Positions 1-11,187 of a DNA stretch of 64,000 nt are shown one piece after another; position 1 is the first letter of the stretch; each line of letters opens with the position of its first letter. Where the stretch lies: NCBI GenBank assembly GCA_008638375.1, contig VIRR01000569.1, positions 90,792-154,791 on the forward strand, in the 5' to 3' direction. The notes under the pieces were generated by a model. That model was not told the DNA's origin. It saw nothing but the letters and a program-made list of their open reading frames with translations, and ran no database searches. The DNA comes from Nyssa sinensis. Its lineage: Eukaryota; Streptophyta; Magnoliopsida; Cornales; Nyssaceae. A program made the translations under genes and the position numbers.

Positions 1-388
1 TGGTATGACGGAGACAAATCGGTTCCTATGTTGGAAGCTTTGGCTATGAGGGAAGGATCGGCAAGGATTGATGCACAAGATGATAAATTTTTTGACAATG
101 AAGGTGATTCTATGATTATTATTAATGCTTTGTAAAGTAAACACAAGATTTTGTGGCAGGTTCAAAATATTTTAGATGATTGTGTTATAATAAAATCAGT
201 AATAAAGGTTTGGAGGTATCTATAAATCATATTTATCGTGAGGCTAATTTAGTGGCTGATTGATTGATAAATAAAACACATTTGTTGAAAGGTAAAATAT
301 TATGGCTAATTGATTTTCTTAGAGAATTAAGTCAAATTATTTTTGATGATATTAGGGGTAGAGTGTTAGAGAGATTAGTGAATTCGTA
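1..388 (+). mobile_element. Degenerate LINE 3' end (RNase H-like domain)
   Basis: The plus strand reads as the C-terminal RNase H-like (RVT_3) part of a plant LINE ORF2. There is an LEALAMREG stretch, then an acidic GDSMIIINAL stretch, then HIYREANLVAD, which is the usual order around the last catalytic Asp. Stop codons interrupt it (for example after IIINAL and after LVAD), so it is dead. An A-rich run follows at about 390-402 and may be the poly-A tail. The 5' part lies outside the window. A degenerate host RNase H-like gene is the alternative. Confidence 0.6.
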
Positions 389-404
389 ATACAAAAAAAA
401 AAAC

Positions 405-860
405 AGTATTTAAAGTTGAAAAATAAAATAATAAAAAATAGAAAAATCTAACTTGTAAGTATTTTGTTTAAATTTGTTGAAATAATTGATTCATTTTATC
501 TAAATCACATCAAAAGAATGAATTGTGGCAAATGACCTTCAATTATACTGAATAGGAGAAATCAGGACCTTCTGAACTAAAACTTCTCAAAGTCTTTAAA
601 AAATTGGAGAGTCTATGCAACTGTAACAATTAATATGCTTGCTAGTTACATCTTACCTACCCATCACTTTGTCTATATATATTTATAAATCTCATCTCTA
701 TTCTTTCCCCAAAATTAATGCACAAAGAAATGACAAGTCAAGGTACTTGTCAAAGTCATTTGTGGCTACAATGCAACTCCATTTCTTCATCAATCACATT
801 CGGGCTTCCTCAATAAATTTGTAGAAATTTTTGTAGCACTGCCAGAGATAATAGGGTGCA
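405..860. repeat. Local duplicated block R1, copy 1
   Basis: This block is closely similar to 11188-11556, and its second half is similar to 1610-1925. All three share the run CTTTCCCCAAAATTAA followed by GCACAAAGAAAT-like sequence and an ATGCAACTCCATTTCTTCAT stretch. No credible coding region is seen. It is probably flanking DNA carried along with duplicated RLP units. Confidence 0.7.
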
Positions 861-1250
861 GAAGAAGTAGATTGGGAAGCTGGTGAAAAAATGTCCACAG
901 AACTTCACCCCCTTAATATGAACTCATAATTGAGGTAAAAAGAAAGGTTATGTCATGGGTGCAGTAGCTCCAATTGAAGACAAGAATTTACAACACTACC
1001 AACTTTAAATATATATATATATATATCTATAGAATCAGTTCTAGCAAAGCAACACTAACAAACCATGACAAGTTAATTGAATGGCTGGCTTACTATGCTT
1101 AGGAAGTAGAATAACAGCAAAAGAAAAGAATAAAAAAAAAAAAAAAAAAAAGCTACTGCACTTCCATCACAATTTAAGAGCTGAAACAGAGTTCCCAAAC
1201 ATGTTAACAAACTCCCAACCTCTTATGCCATTCAATAATTGGAAATACGG
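861..1250. repeat. Local duplicated block R2, copy 1
   Basis: This is nearly identical to 2761-3150, including the TGTCCACAGAACTTCACCCC start and the CCCAAACATGTTAACAAACT stretch near the end. An (AT)9 microsatellite at about 1009-1026 and a poly-A run at about 1132-1150 are longer here than in the other copy. The other copy lies directly next to a decayed RLP C-terminus (3180 onward), so this is probably RLP 3'-flanking DNA whose gene has been lost. Confidence 0.7.
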
Positions 1251-1609
1251 AAATCTCCACCTACTTAAAGAACCATATCTGGATGTTTAATCCTACCCAG
1301 TGAAAATCACAAGGCAGAGGGCATGATCATATTGTTTTGGCCAACTCAATTAAGTCTATCCCAATTATTTTATTTGCCATTTCCACTCATTTTTAGACGA
1401 TAAATTCAGTTACACTGTGCTAGTATTTGTTTGAATATTCTCAGGATTCATATTCATTGAGGAAGGAGCATGCCATATATATATATTAAACTTCTTTTGA
1501 GATTGAATTCTCAAATGAGATGTTCTGTGCTTCTCCTTCAAATTCACACTATACCTAAAGGTTAGTTCCTTTCTTCTTTTTTCCAAAAGTTACTGCAACT
1601 CTATCTTTG
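1251..1609. other. Intergenic, no gene seen
   Basis: AT-rich sequence between duplicated blocks. It has no ORF with protein-like character and no recognised repeat. Confidence 0.5.
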
Positions 1610-1925
1610 ATTTTTCTGAACTAAAAGTTTTCAAGACTTGAAGAATAAAAGAGTATATGCAATTGTAACAATCAAGTTGCTTCTCCTTCAAATTCACACT
1701 ATACCACTCGACATTTTTTTTCTAGATATATTTATTCTTTCCCCAAAATTAACGCACAAAGAAATCACAAGTCAAGGTATTGGTCAAAGTCATCTGTGGA
1801 TACAATGCAACTCCATTTCTTCATTAATCACATTAAGGCATTCTCAGTCAATGGTGACCAGCCAAGTTGTAGAAATTTTTGTAGCACAAGCAGACATAAT
1901 AGGGGCCCAGAAGAGTTCTGTGTCT
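1610..1925. repeat. Local duplicated block R1, copy 2
   Basis: Similar to 560-850 and 11290-11556. It contains the same CCCCAAAATTAA motif, CACAAAGAAATCACAAGTCA and ATGCAACTCCATTTCTTCAT. A short TTCTCCTTCAAATTCACACT stretch occurs twice nearby (about 1530 and 1682), which indicates a small internal duplication. The open frame at 1638-1928 follows the repeat and is not conserved in the other copies. Confidence 0.65.
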
Positions 1926-2219
1926 TGATCTAATTGTGTACAATGACAAAAATACTATGTGGAAGATGATCTCATGGACTTGATTGTATTAAAAGCGGTG
2001 CATGAGCTGTAGTCATTACAGAATTTGGAAAAATATTAAACGTATAAAATCCGTTCACCAAAACGAGTAAATTACCACAATCGATCAATCAATGATAAAT
2101 TACACCTTTGATTATTATTATTATTTTGTTTTTGTTTCTCTTTTTTTATAGGTAGAATTGAACCAAGTAGTCAGCTTAGTAGAGGCCACAAGTAACACTA
2201 ACCCAAAATTACCATGATA

Positions 2220-2600
2220 GATTTAGGTATTAAAGTAGAAAAACAAAATAGAGAAAAAAAAATAGCATTTTGTTAGAACTATCTCATAATTTCTAAGCAT
2301 TTTGTGTTTGCTTTCTTGTCCTAACCCTGAACTGATGCAGGTTTTCTAAAAGAATGAAGCTTGACACAGTAGCACTTCCAATTATGTTGATAAGTATGAA
2401 CCAAGACCAAGACCAAGACCATCTCTATCCAATCAAGGCCTTAAAACTCAGTTTCCAAGCAACTGCACCTATAGGCTTGTTTGGTCGATGATCGAGGGCT
2501 GAGGAATTTTGTAGACCATTGTTCAAGTGGATGGAGTGCTTACTACGACATGGACCACTTGAAGGGGAAAAAAAGTTTACATTTGTGACTGATTTTGAAC
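2220..2600. repeat. Local duplicated block R3, copy 1
   Basis: Similar to 10530-10840. Both share GTTTCCAAGCAACTGCACCT, a GAATGAAGCTTGACA stretch and CCATTGTTCAAGTGGATG. A short CCAAGA tandem (about 2400-2420) is expanded here relative to the other copy. Non-coding. Confidence 0.65.
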
Positions 2601-2760
2601 ATGATTAATATCCAAAAATAAGGTGAAAAAGTTATAGGAAGATGCATTAAGAGGTAATCAAATAGTACAAATAGTCAAAAAGAGAAAAGTGATCCTTCCA
2701 AATTACACCAGTTATCCAAAAATTAGTTTACATCTGTAACATTATTTATATCACATACTT

Positions 2761-3150
2761 GAAGAAGTAGATAGGGAATCTATTAACAAAATGTCCACAG
2801 AACTTCACCCCTTTAATATGAACTCATAATTGAGGTAAAAAGAAAGGTTATGTCGTGGGTGCAATAGCTCCAATTGAAAACAAGAAGTTACAACACTACC
2901 AACTTTAAATATATACAGAATCAGTTCAAGCAAAGCAACTCTGACCAAACATGACAAGTTAATGACTGGCTGGCCTACGATGATTACGAAGTAGAATAAC
3001 AGCAAAAGAAAAGAAGATGAAAAAAAAAAGCTACTGCACTTCCATCACAATTTAAGAGGTGAAACAGAGTTCCCAAACATGTTAACAAACTCCCAACCTC
3101 ATTTGCCATTCAATAATTGGAAATAGGCAAATCTCCATAAACTGTTGAAT
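2761..3150. repeat. Local duplicated block R2, copy 2
   Basis: Partner of 861-1250. It adjoins the decayed RLP C-terminus that begins at 3180 on the minus strand, so it looks like RLP 3'-flanking sequence. Confidence 0.7.
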
Positions 3151-3179
3151 GATAAAGTACCATAAGACTCCCCATTTCC

Positions 3180-4620
3180 TATTGTGAATCTAAGCCCCTT
3201 ATTAACATAAAACCCCTATGTTACAAATTTATCTTCTTGAATGCCAATGGCCTCTCTGCCACCAGTAACTGCGGGATCCTCAGCTGTTTCATCTCCGGGG
3301 CACCTAATTAGTAATTACTTGGAAATAGAAGCCACAAACATTATGATTCCCAGTATGTGCAGAAACACAGATGCTCTGTAGTTGAGTGCTTGAAAGAATT
3401 GCCCGACAGATTGTTATTTGACAAGCCCAAGAGGCTAAAAAATTTGAATCAAAAAGGCTTGCTGGAATTTCGCCAAATACCTTATTGCTAGACAAATCAA
3501 GAGCACAATTTTCAGACGACGAATATATTTTTTCTTGATTGCTTTAGGCAACCAATTCTGTAACTCTAGTAATTTCTCTTGGAGTTTCTCCATTCAGTTT
3601 GTTGCTTGAAAAATCAATGCTTTTCACCAGCCCAGGAGTTTTTCTATACACAATTTCTGTTCCTTGCCATATGACCACTGCATTGTCAACCTAGCTGCCA
3701 CAACATCCAGACCAATCATTTTGGCTCCTCCAGCAGATATAAGAAAATAATATCCTTAAGCAATAGTTTTCCCTGCCTTCCCTTTCAAAGTCATGGTGGT
3801 GAAATTGCTGAAGCAATGTGGTATGTTTCTTGATATATTATTTTAAGAGAGGTCCAAGATTTGAATATTTGTTACATGACATGGATTTATAGATATGCTT
3901 CCACTGAAGTCATTGGATGACAGGCTAACAATTACTAAATCTGAAAGGCTATCCCCGATTCCTCCTGGCATCTTTCCTGCTAATTTATTCTCTATTGAAC
4001 CAATGCTTCTTAACGTCATAGAACTCTTCAAGGACGAAAGCTATTTGTATTAGGGATCCCAAGGCAACTCGAAATGTGCACAAACACCCCTAGAGGCCAT
4101 GCAGATCGCTTAAGGAGGGGACACCTTCCCATTCAAGCAAACCTTGTAAGGTTTGTTTGGAAAGTTAAGCATGATTAATTCTGGCCAACACATCTAACAA
4201 TCAGACAGCATCCTGATAATTGGTACATAGTTTCAAGCCCTAACAAAAATAGTACACACAGAGAAACTCACTTATTTTTGAAGAGAAACAGTGACATCAG
4301 TTTTGAAAGAAATAGTGGTATTAAACCCTCAAAATGATTAGAACTTATACCTATGCCAGGAAAACCAGAAGATATCAATGATAAACTTTACACAATTCCA
4401 TTTATCTGGTTATAATTAGAGACATTTAAATAACATAATCAAAGGGATAGGCTCCAAAACCAATTAGGAGCGACATTTGAATTTTCAAAGCTAAAAATTG
4501 AGAAAATTCTGAGGTTGAAGCCATTCTGGGAAACAAGATCCCAACTGGCAGAAGTTCGTACCTATAGCATTTAGTCGAAAAGGAGGAACCCTATCATTGC
4601 ACAAGTCCAATATTACATTT
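3180..4620 (-). pseudogene. Decayed receptor-like protein (LRR) relic, C-terminal half
   Basis: Minus-strand pieces align in order with the neighbouring 943-residue RLP. About 4490-4600 resembles its LRR around the VPLFQLD and FPKWLRTQN stretch. 3843-4031 contains an LRR with NDFSGSI and QILDLS. About 3590-3700 reads TPGLVKSIDFSSNKLNGE, the LRR just after the island domain. 3304-3495 holds SSTQLQS and TGNHNVCG, and about 3200-3300 has CPGDETAEDPAV followed by QEDKFVT and then a stop. Stops and frameshifts separate every piece, and the N-terminal half and the transmembrane segment are missing. It cannot encode a receptor. It records an older RLP copy in this tandem cluster. Confidence 0.75.
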
Positions 4621-5209
4621 GGGCTTCAGAGAATTATAGCTTCCAAAAAAATTCCAAGAAATTCCTATACTTCAAAAACATTTCCATGCAACAAGTTATT
4701 CATGAGATATATAGTTCTTCTAACAATGAAATGTTGTACGATGAGGCAACAAACTTGTTATTTCGATTCCACTTAAATGCAATATCTCCAATGTGTCTGC
4801 AGTGCACCCAGACAAGTTCTATTGGGATTTCAAATTCCAGAAACTTTTTGTTTCAATTTCTCTTTCCCCTGTTTAAAACTAGAAAAACATGAAACTTATT
4901 GACGGTCAGAGGTTTCAAATAATGATGACTACTTTTGTAGATAGTGATCCAAAATTTTAAGGTAAAGATTTGAAATCCTAATTTGTGACACTTATGATAC
5001 GTATGAATAATAATGATGACAACTACTAATAATCATGTGTGTGGTATATATAAGTAACAATGTGAACTACAGAGATTTTTTAGAAAATTTTTTAAGCCAA
5101 TCTCCTAGTGTGCTTCTCTATAAGTAAAACTGTATGAGCTCTTTTCTGATACTTGTTGTGAGGCCTTCAACCCCACATAAAATGTAGACTAAACCTACAT
5201 CATCTTTTC
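4621..5209. other. Intergenic, with a short echo of RLP 5' flank
   Basis: About 4840-4920 (TTTCAATTTCTCTTTCCCCT followed by a GAAAAACATGAAA-like run) resembles the 5' flank of the RLP at 9190-9240 and also 12490-12560. The position fits the expected upstream side of the minus-strand relic ending near 4620. No gene is seen. Confidence 0.5.
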
Positions 5210-6005
5210 TTAACAACAGTTCCTCCTCAAATAAGTAAGCTTCTACAGAAGCCATTCTGTTCATGAGCCACAGATATTATGCAGTCATATTCATGATTAA
5301 CCATCCATAACTTTAAATATAATCTACAGAATTAGCATATATATGGTACTCAAACTATCTAATATAGTTGTATGGCCTGCATGCCACAACTAGTCACATT
5401 ACAAAATAAGATCCAGTCCTTCAAGGAGCAAACTTAATATCATAATTCAAACTTAATTTTTAGAGTTTCAACCTTCAAGAAATAGATAGAGGATTTATTT
5501 ACAACGGGAAGCCAAAACTCCACTCCATGTAACATGTACTCAATCTTCAAGAGGGGTGAAAGCCTGTGCCGTAGCTGTAGTCACTCCCACTGAAAAGATC
5601 TAGCAAGAAAACAAGTAGTAAAATAATGTTTACAATCAGTTTAAGCCGTATTAGTTCACAAACAGTGGAAATTTTGAACATTGATGCTGAATTTAAAGCT
5701 GCATTATTATTCATTAGTGCTGTTAATAGGTCTGAAATGATATAAAGCATCATTGAAGCTGTAAACCGTGAGCTAATGAGCAAGCAGAATCTGGGCCAAA
5801 ATCTTAAATTACTGTACACATCTCCATGTCTCTAGGATATCGTTGGCATATTATGATAAGAACCAGAAGAACCTAAGAATATCACACATTCAGACAAGGT
5901 GGGGAATTTCAAATCCTAATATAAAACCTGAAAAAGAGTTCCTTTGACATGTCAACCAAACAAATCTCCCAAATAATGAAGAACTAATAGAAATGATAAA
6001 GATGT
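5210..6005. repeat. RLP 3'-flanking duplicated block R4, copy 1
   Basis: Downstream (3') of the minus-strand RLP. The part at 5210-5850 is repeated at about 14120-14820, and 5210-6005 is repeated at about 16320-17150. Conserved landmarks are AAGATCCAGTCCTTCAA and AAAATAATGTTTACAAT. It probably includes the RLP 3' UTR. A hydrophobic frame at 5547-5650 is partly kept in one copy and broken in another, so I treat it as non-coding. Confidence 0.6.
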
Positions 6006-6249
6006 TTACCAATTAGCTTCGAAGCTCCTCTGCAATCTGGCCATAGTCACTGCAGTTGTCACGTAAAGCCAATTCTTCATGTCGTTCAAGAACTTGAAAT
6101 ATGCATATCTCCATGAATTTTTGACCAGTAAAGTGCCAAAGACTCCCCAAAATCCAAAAGCAAAACCAAGCACCACACTGACATAAAATCCCGGAGTTAT
6201 AAACCTATCTTCATCTTCCTGAATGCCACCGTCTTTGCCATGTGCAGTA
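6006..6249 (-). pseudogene. Out-of-frame C-terminal tail of the RLP (transmembrane and cytosolic part)
   Basis: Read one base out of frame from the upstream ORF, this stretch encodes the normal end of an EIX/Cf-type RLP. It has an acidic linker ([14 protein letters not shown]), a hydrophobic membrane span (SVVLGFAFGFWGVFGTLLV), then KNSWRYAYFKFLNDMKNW and a short basic tail ending RSFEANW before a stop at 6006-6008. The frame joins the long ORF if one base is present in the G run at 6250-6253 (four G here, five in the paralogous fragment at 17396-17400). It is conserved as protein but disconnected in this sequence. A sequencing or assembly error is the main alternative. Confidence 0.8.
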
Positions 6250-9028
6250 GGGGAGGACCTAGAGCTGGTTCATCTCCCGGGCACTTGTTTGGAAGTGGAA
6301 GCCCACAAAGTTCATGATTGCCAGTATATGAGGAGGCATTAAAGCTCTGCAGCTGAGTGCTTGATGGAATTTTTCCCGACAAGTTGTTGTTTGACAAGTC
6401 TAAGACACTAAGAAAATTTAAAAGAGCCAGGCCAGTAGGGATCTCACCAGTAATCTGGTTCCTGGACAAGTCAAGAGATTCTAACATTCTCAACTGACCA
6501 ATCTTTTGAATGATATTTCCAGTCAAATTATTCCTTGATAGATTCAGCGAAACCAATTCTGTAAGGCATGCAATTTGTGGAGGGATTTTTCCACTTAATC
6601 TATTGCTAGAAAGATCAACACTTTTTACCAATCCCAAAGTTTCTCTATACTCGGACTCTTGTCCTTTCCATTGCACCAATGCATCGTCGACATATTCGTT
6701 GTAGACATAGTCATTGTAAGCCACAGTCTCATAGGTAATGGTTCGGCCTGAACTGGTATGAGCCAAAGCAGTGAAGTTGTCGAGGCATTGTGGTATTTTA
6801 CCTGATATATTGTTCTGGGATAGGTCGAAGATTTGCAAACCCTTAAAATGACATATATGTGGAGGTATGCTTCCATAGAACTTATTCAATCGTAGACTCA
6901 GGACGATCAAGTTCACAAGATCTGTCCCTATCCATGCTGGTATTTTTCCAGACAATCTATTATATCCCAGATCTAGCACTCTCAACTCTCTACAATTTTT
7001 CAAGGACAAAGGCAATTCCCCAATGAAATTATTATTGCGTAAGTGCAATGTTTGAATGAAACTTAGGGAACCCAGAGAGCTAGGGATTTTACCAGACAAA
7101 TTATTATCTGCCAAATTCAGAATATGTAGATATTGGGGATGCATCCAACAATTTGAAAGCTCTCCTGATAGTAGGTTATTTGAGAGGTCAAGAGTGCCCA
7201 AAAAATTATTAGTAATTCTACACACAGAAGAAATTGACCCGGAAAACATATTTTTAGAGAGATTCAACAAAGTTGTATTGGCAGAAAATAGTGGTATTGG
7301 ACCACTAAAAAGATTGGAACTTAAATCTATTCGGGGAAAATAACCGAAATTCAATGATAGATCGGGCAATACTCCATTGATCTGGTTGTAAGAGAGATTT
7401 AGGTAATTTAATTTGGGTGATAAATCCCAAAACCAATAAGGGACTCTATCCGAAATTCCATTACCAGAAATATCAAGCTCGGTGAAATTATTTTGAGTTC
7501 GAAGCCATTTTGGGAAATGAGGTCCCAACTTACAAGACGACAAGCTTATAATATCCAATTGAAAAAGAGGAACCCAGTCAGGTCTGATGTCCAAAGCAAG
7601 TGAGTTGAAAGACAAGTCTAACACCCTTAAGTAGGAGAGATTCCAAAGGTGAGCTTCAGATATTGTACCTTCTAAAGAATTTGAAGAGGCATCCAACTCT
7701 TCAAGCTTGGAAAGTTGTCCAATACTTTTCGTGAGTGTCCCATTTAACTGATTGTTTGAAAGATACAACTTTCTCAGTGATGAAAATACTGTTAGATCAG
7801 GCAATGACCCCGTAATTCGATTTCCAGACAAATCTAGAAAATCAAGACTGGAAGGTTGTCCAAAACTTTCTGCGAAAGATCCGTTCAATTGATTATCATT
7901 AAGATACAAACTTTGCAGGGATGAACATCTTGTGATATCAGGTAACGAACCAGTAAGTTGATTCCCAACTAATTCCAAAGACTCTAATGAGTTTTCCACA
8001 CTTCCACACAAGTTCTGAATAAACTCAGGAAGTTGTTCAACTATATTGTTAAAAGACAGATCTAATGTTCGCAAACTACTCAAGTTCCCAAAGGATTTTG
8101 GAATCCCGCCTTCGATTTGAGTGGAAGATAGATGAAGATGGGCAAGGGAGTTTAGGTGTCCAAAAGCAACTGGAATGGAACCTCGTAAGTAGTTAGAACT
8201 AAGGTCTAAATCAACAAGGCCGCTAGTACTGAAGTTGAACAACCAACTGTATATTGATGGTGTGAGAGAATTACCAGCGAGATCAAGGATGGCAAGTGAC
8301 AAAGAAGAATTAATTGATGGAAGTGAGGGAGGAAAGACATCATGGAGTTTACACCAACGTAAGTGCAAGTCTGTTAGGAGAGGGAGCTGATTGATTGCTT
8401 GAAACCAATCGATTGCTTTAGTAAGGTCAATTCCACTGAGGTCAAGGTATCTTAATGAGGAAAGATGAAAGAGCCACCCAAGGTTTTTGACATTCACTAA
8501 ATAATTGCCGCTGAGATCAAGATGTTGCAAGTTTGAAAGGTTCCCCAACTGATGAGGAACTGTACCAAGAAAACCAGAATAATCTAAATTCAAGTACTGT
8601 AATGTGCTAAGGGAACCAATGAACTTCGGGATGCTCTGTTGAAAAAAATTGTTACTAAGGTCCAAATACTTCAAATGCTGCAATTCAAGCAATGAAGGAC
8701 TAATCTTACCTCCCAAACTATGATCAGCAACACCATTAAGATCGATCGAGATTATGTGACCAGTGTGGTTGCCACATTGAACTCCTCTCCATTTGCAGCA
8801 GTCATTTTTGTCTTCTTCACTCCCCCAAGAAGAGAGACGCCCATAATCATCTACAAGGCCTCCTTTAAACTCGAGAAGAGCTTGTCTTTCCCTCTCAATG
8901 CATCTAATGTTAGCATTGCCCACTCCTGAACTGAATCCAAGAGTAGGTTTCATGCAAAGTAAAAGAACAAAAACCAACGCATGGAGAAGTTCAAAGAACT
9001 TTTCACGTATGATCATTTTCAAAACCAT
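6197..9028 (-). CDS. EIX/Cf-type LRR receptor-like protein, frameshifted before its transmembrane segment
   Basis: A 943-residue single-exon ORF. Residues 1-31 form a signal peptide (hydrophobic [11 protein letters not shown]). Then comes the LRRNT cap ([26 protein letters not shown]), some 25-30 extracellular LRRs of the LDLSxNxLxGxIP type, a non-LRR island at about 755-800 (tyrosine- and acid-rich), four more LRRs, and a C-terminal cap with [12 protein letters not shown]. Such proteins are plasma-membrane receptors without a kinase that sense microbial ligands and signal through SOBIR1-type partners (family knowledge). After [11 protein letters not shown] the frame shifts, giving a short foreign tail ending KMKIGL and losing the membrane span coded at 6006-6249. 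As written the product would be a secreted ectodomain or a non-functional protein. The start is the first Met before the signal peptide, and the same Met is kept in the relic at 10330. Confidence 0.88.
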   Translation of the reverse strand: MVLKMIIREKFFELLHALVFVLLLCMKPTLGFSSGVGNANIRCIERERQALLEFKGGLVDDYGRLSSWGSEEDKNDCCKWRGVQCGNHTGHIISIDLNGVADHSLGGKISPSLLELQHLKYLDLSNNFFQQSIPKFIGSLSTLQYLNLDYSGFLGTVPHQLGNLSNLQHLDLSGNYLVNVKNLGWLFHLSSLRYLDLSGIDLTKAIDWFQAINQLPLLTDLHLRWCKLHDVFPPSLPSINSSLSLAILDLAGNSLTPSIYSWLFNFSTSGLVDLDLSSNYLRGSIPVAFGHLNSLAHLHLSSTQIEGGIPKSFGNLSSLRTLDLSFNNIVEQLPEFIQNLCGSVENSLESLELVGNQLTGSLPDITRCSSLQSLYLNDNQLNGSFAESFGQPSSLDFLDLSGNRITGSLPDLTVFSSLRKLYLSNNQLNGTLTKSIGQLSKLEELDASSNSLEGTISEAHLWNLSYLRVLDLSFNSLALDIRPDWVPLFQLDIISLSSCKLGPHFPKWLRTQNNFTELDISGNGISDRVPYWFWDLSPKLNYLNLSYNQINGVLPDLSLNFGYFPRIDLSSNLFSGPIPLFSANTTLLNLSKNMFSGSISSVCRITNNFLGTLDLSNNLLSGELSNCWMHPQYLHILNLADNNLSGKIPSSLGSLSFIQTLHLRNNNFIGELPLSLKNCRELRVLDLGYNRLSGKIPAWIGTDLVNLIVLSLRLNKFYGSIPPHICHFKGLQIFDLSQNNISGKIPQCLDNFTALAHTSSGRTITYETVAYNDYVYNEYVDDALVQWKGQESEYRETLGLVKSVDLSSNRLSGKIPPQIACLTELVSLNLSRNNLTGNIIQKIGQLRMLESLDLSRNQITGEIPTGLALLNFLSVLDLSNNNLSGKIPSSTQLQSFNASSYTGNHELCGLPLPNKCPGDEPALGPPLLHMAKTVAFRKMKIGL

Positions 9029-9704
9029 GGTTTTGCAAATGTTGTTTTTGAGTTATTGGAGCCATGTAATTACCATTATTTATCTTTAGTTGCACTGAGA
9101 ATTTTCCAAAAGTTTCTTGGGAAGAAAGACTTCGAGTCTTCCAAGACGTTGGTTTCTGGGATCGATATCATTTCCCACAACAGAAATTTGGTAAAGTCCT
9201 TGCTTCAATTTCTCTTTCCCCTGTTTAAAATTGGAAAAATTTGATACATATTATCATTTCAAAACTTTCCCTTAGTTAGTGGCAAGCATTGTAGTCAAGT
9301 CCTGGTTTTAGTTTATTCTTATCGTCGATGATGCATTTCTTAGTGATGTTTGATGAGGCTTAATGGATGTCATGGCCATTATTTTTGAAACATGGTTGGG
9401 ATGAACTTCCATATTATGAACAGATGAAAGGCTTCATGGATAGTCAACTGGATGCTAAGTTTATAGGAGATGAATTGTCCAAAAAACCAGTGCCATGACA
9501 ATCAGAGGTTTCAAAAAAACAAGATCACAGTTGTTTTAGCCTAATGATAATGTAAATTGGCACCTTTACCAAAGGCAAAAAGGACTACAATTTTAGAGAA
9601 TCTGATTATCTGTTGTGAGCTGAGACAAGATTTTTAGGTAAAACTGAACGACATTAGAAAGTCCACGTTGATATAAACAAAATGCAGTAGTTAAGGAAGC
9701 AATT
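9029..9704. promoter_or_regulatory. 5' flank of the RLP gene (duplicated block R5)
   Basis: The upstream side of the minus-strand RLP, where its promoter and 5' UTR should lie. 9029-9140 is repeated at 10331-10420, directly upstream of the N-terminal relic. 9180-9640 is repeated at about 12490-12920 (shared GTGATGTTTGATGAGGCTT, GGATGCTAAGTTTAT). I cannot place a TATA box with confidence. Confidence 0.5.
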
Positions 9705-10058
9705 TATCACGGATCGGGCTCTGACCCAATAGCTGCAACTGATGGGTAGAGGTACCAAATTCCTAATATGGCCCAAGATCCTCCTACTCACAACCGATGT
9801 GGGATCGTGACATACTCTCCCACCCGAATCCGCGAACGTCCTCGTCGCGGTCGGGCCACAAGGTGGGTTCAGGCCCGTCGGAACCCTGGGCAGGCCAGGC
9901 TTTATGGTTACCACCGGGTCATCGGAATCTCGGATCGGCTCTGATACTACTATCACGGATCGGGCTCTGACCCAAAAGCTGCAACTGATGGGTAGAGGTA
10001 CCAAATCCCTGATATGGCCCAAGATCCGCCTACTCACAACCGATGTAGGATCGTGACA
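9705..10058 (-). mobile_element. TRIM-type miniature LTR retrotransposon
   Basis: Two direct repeats of 108 bp, at 9705-9812 and 9951-10058, flank a GC-rich spacer of about 138 bp. Read on the minus strand, each repeat starts TGTCACGATCC and ends CGTGATA. The first (10058-9951) is followed at once by TAGTATCAGAGCC, which matches the usual primer-binding site for initiator tRNA-Met with one change. The second is preceded by the purine-rich GGGTGGGAGAGTA, a polypurine tract. There is no coding capacity. These are the defining parts of a terminal-repeat retrotransposon in miniature, moved by proteins supplied in trans. A clear 5-bp target duplication is not visible. The repeats differ at only a few positions. 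Confidence 0.8.
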
Positions 10059-10204
10059 AATGTCTCAATTTTTTTTATGGAGGGAACCAAAAAATTGTAG
10101 GAGCCAATTATCTTGTATCAGGGTGAACTAGCTTCCAATTAAAATAAAAATAAAAAAAAATTTCAAGAAATTTTTGCCTACTCAAAACAAGGCTACATAT
10201 TTTG

Positions 10205-10330
10205 AAGTGTTTGTCTTTCCCTCTCAATACATCTGATTTTAGCATTGCCCACTCCTGAAGTGAATCCAAGAGTAGGTTTCATGCATAGTGACAGCGCAAC
10301 AACTTCACGTACGATCATTTTCAAAACCAT
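10205..10330 (-). pseudogene. N-terminal relic of an RLP gene
   Basis: Minus strand from the ATG at 10328-10330. It reads MVLKMIVREVVALSLCMKPT, then [20 protein letters not shown], then a stop shortly after. This matches the first 50 or so residues of the 943-residue RLP, but about 11 codons of the signal-peptide core are missing without a frame change, and homology ends after the start of the LRRNT cap. Its upstream flank (10331-10420) also matches that of the RLP. It is a truncated tandem copy, too short to be listed as an ORF. Confidence 0.8.
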
Positions 10331-10529
10331 GGTAGTGCAAATGCTGTTTTTGAGATATCTGAGTCACGTAATGATCGTTATTTATCTTTAATTGCACTAT
10401 AAATTTTCCAAAACCTTCATGGAACTGACTTGGAGTTTTGGACACCAAGTCATCCAAGATGTTGATATCTGTCACTATTTTACATTAATGATGTTAGACC
10501 AATAATTATCTTGAACTTCTAGTCTTGGT

Positions 10530-10840
10530 ATCTAAAGTGGAAAAACAAAATAGTGAAAAAAAAAAGAAGCAGCAGCATTTGTCAGGAGTATCTCATATTT
10601 CTAAGTATTTTGTGTTTTCTTTCTTGTCCTAATTGACTCAGGGTTTCCAACTTTCATTGGAAGAATGAAGCTTGACATTAGCACCTCTAATTATGTTGAT
10701 AAGACCAAGACCATCTGTCTAATCAATGCCTTAAAAGTCAGTTTCCAAGCAACTGCACCTATATGCTTGTTCGGTTAATGGGGGTTGTGGAATTTTATAA
10801 CCATTGTTCAAGTGGATGAATGACATGGGCCATTTTGTAT
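10530..10840. repeat. Local duplicated block R3, copy 2
   Basis: Partner of 2220-2600, with the same GTTTCCAAGCAACTGCACCT and CCATTGTTCAAGTGGATG landmarks. Non-coding. Confidence 0.65.
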
Positions 10841-11187
10841 TTTAATATTGTGTGATACGATAACACTTGATTACATAGATTTAGCTGCATGATAATGAAC
10901 CATGTTAACCCCAAGATGGTACATGACATTGAAATCATGGCAGACACATACTGAATTCAGACTAAACATATTTTAAGCATTTTCATTTCTTGGCAACAAT
11001 AATAGATTCTTATCCAAACGAAATAGATCCTGATCAACAATCCATAACTTTAAAATGAATGATCCATTTTTAAAACATAAAAAATTATCGGAAATGATAC
11101 AGTATTAACTATATAATTTGTTGATGAACTCATGCCAAAACGATATCTTGGCACAGAAGAGTGTGATCCTCCTACGGTATTGAGCAT

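Noticed and set aside
5547..5650. Hydrophobic minus-strand mini-ORF (KLIVNIILLLVFLLDLF) downstream of the RLP, similar in the copy at 14480-14580
   Set aside because: Differences between copies are mostly non-synonymous and the third copy (about 16690-16760) is frameshifted, so it behaves like 3' UTR rather than a small protein.
9654..10037. 127-codon minus-strand ORF
   Set aside because: It is translation across the TRIM LTRs and spacer. Its internal repeat reflects the LTRs, and TRIMs do not code.
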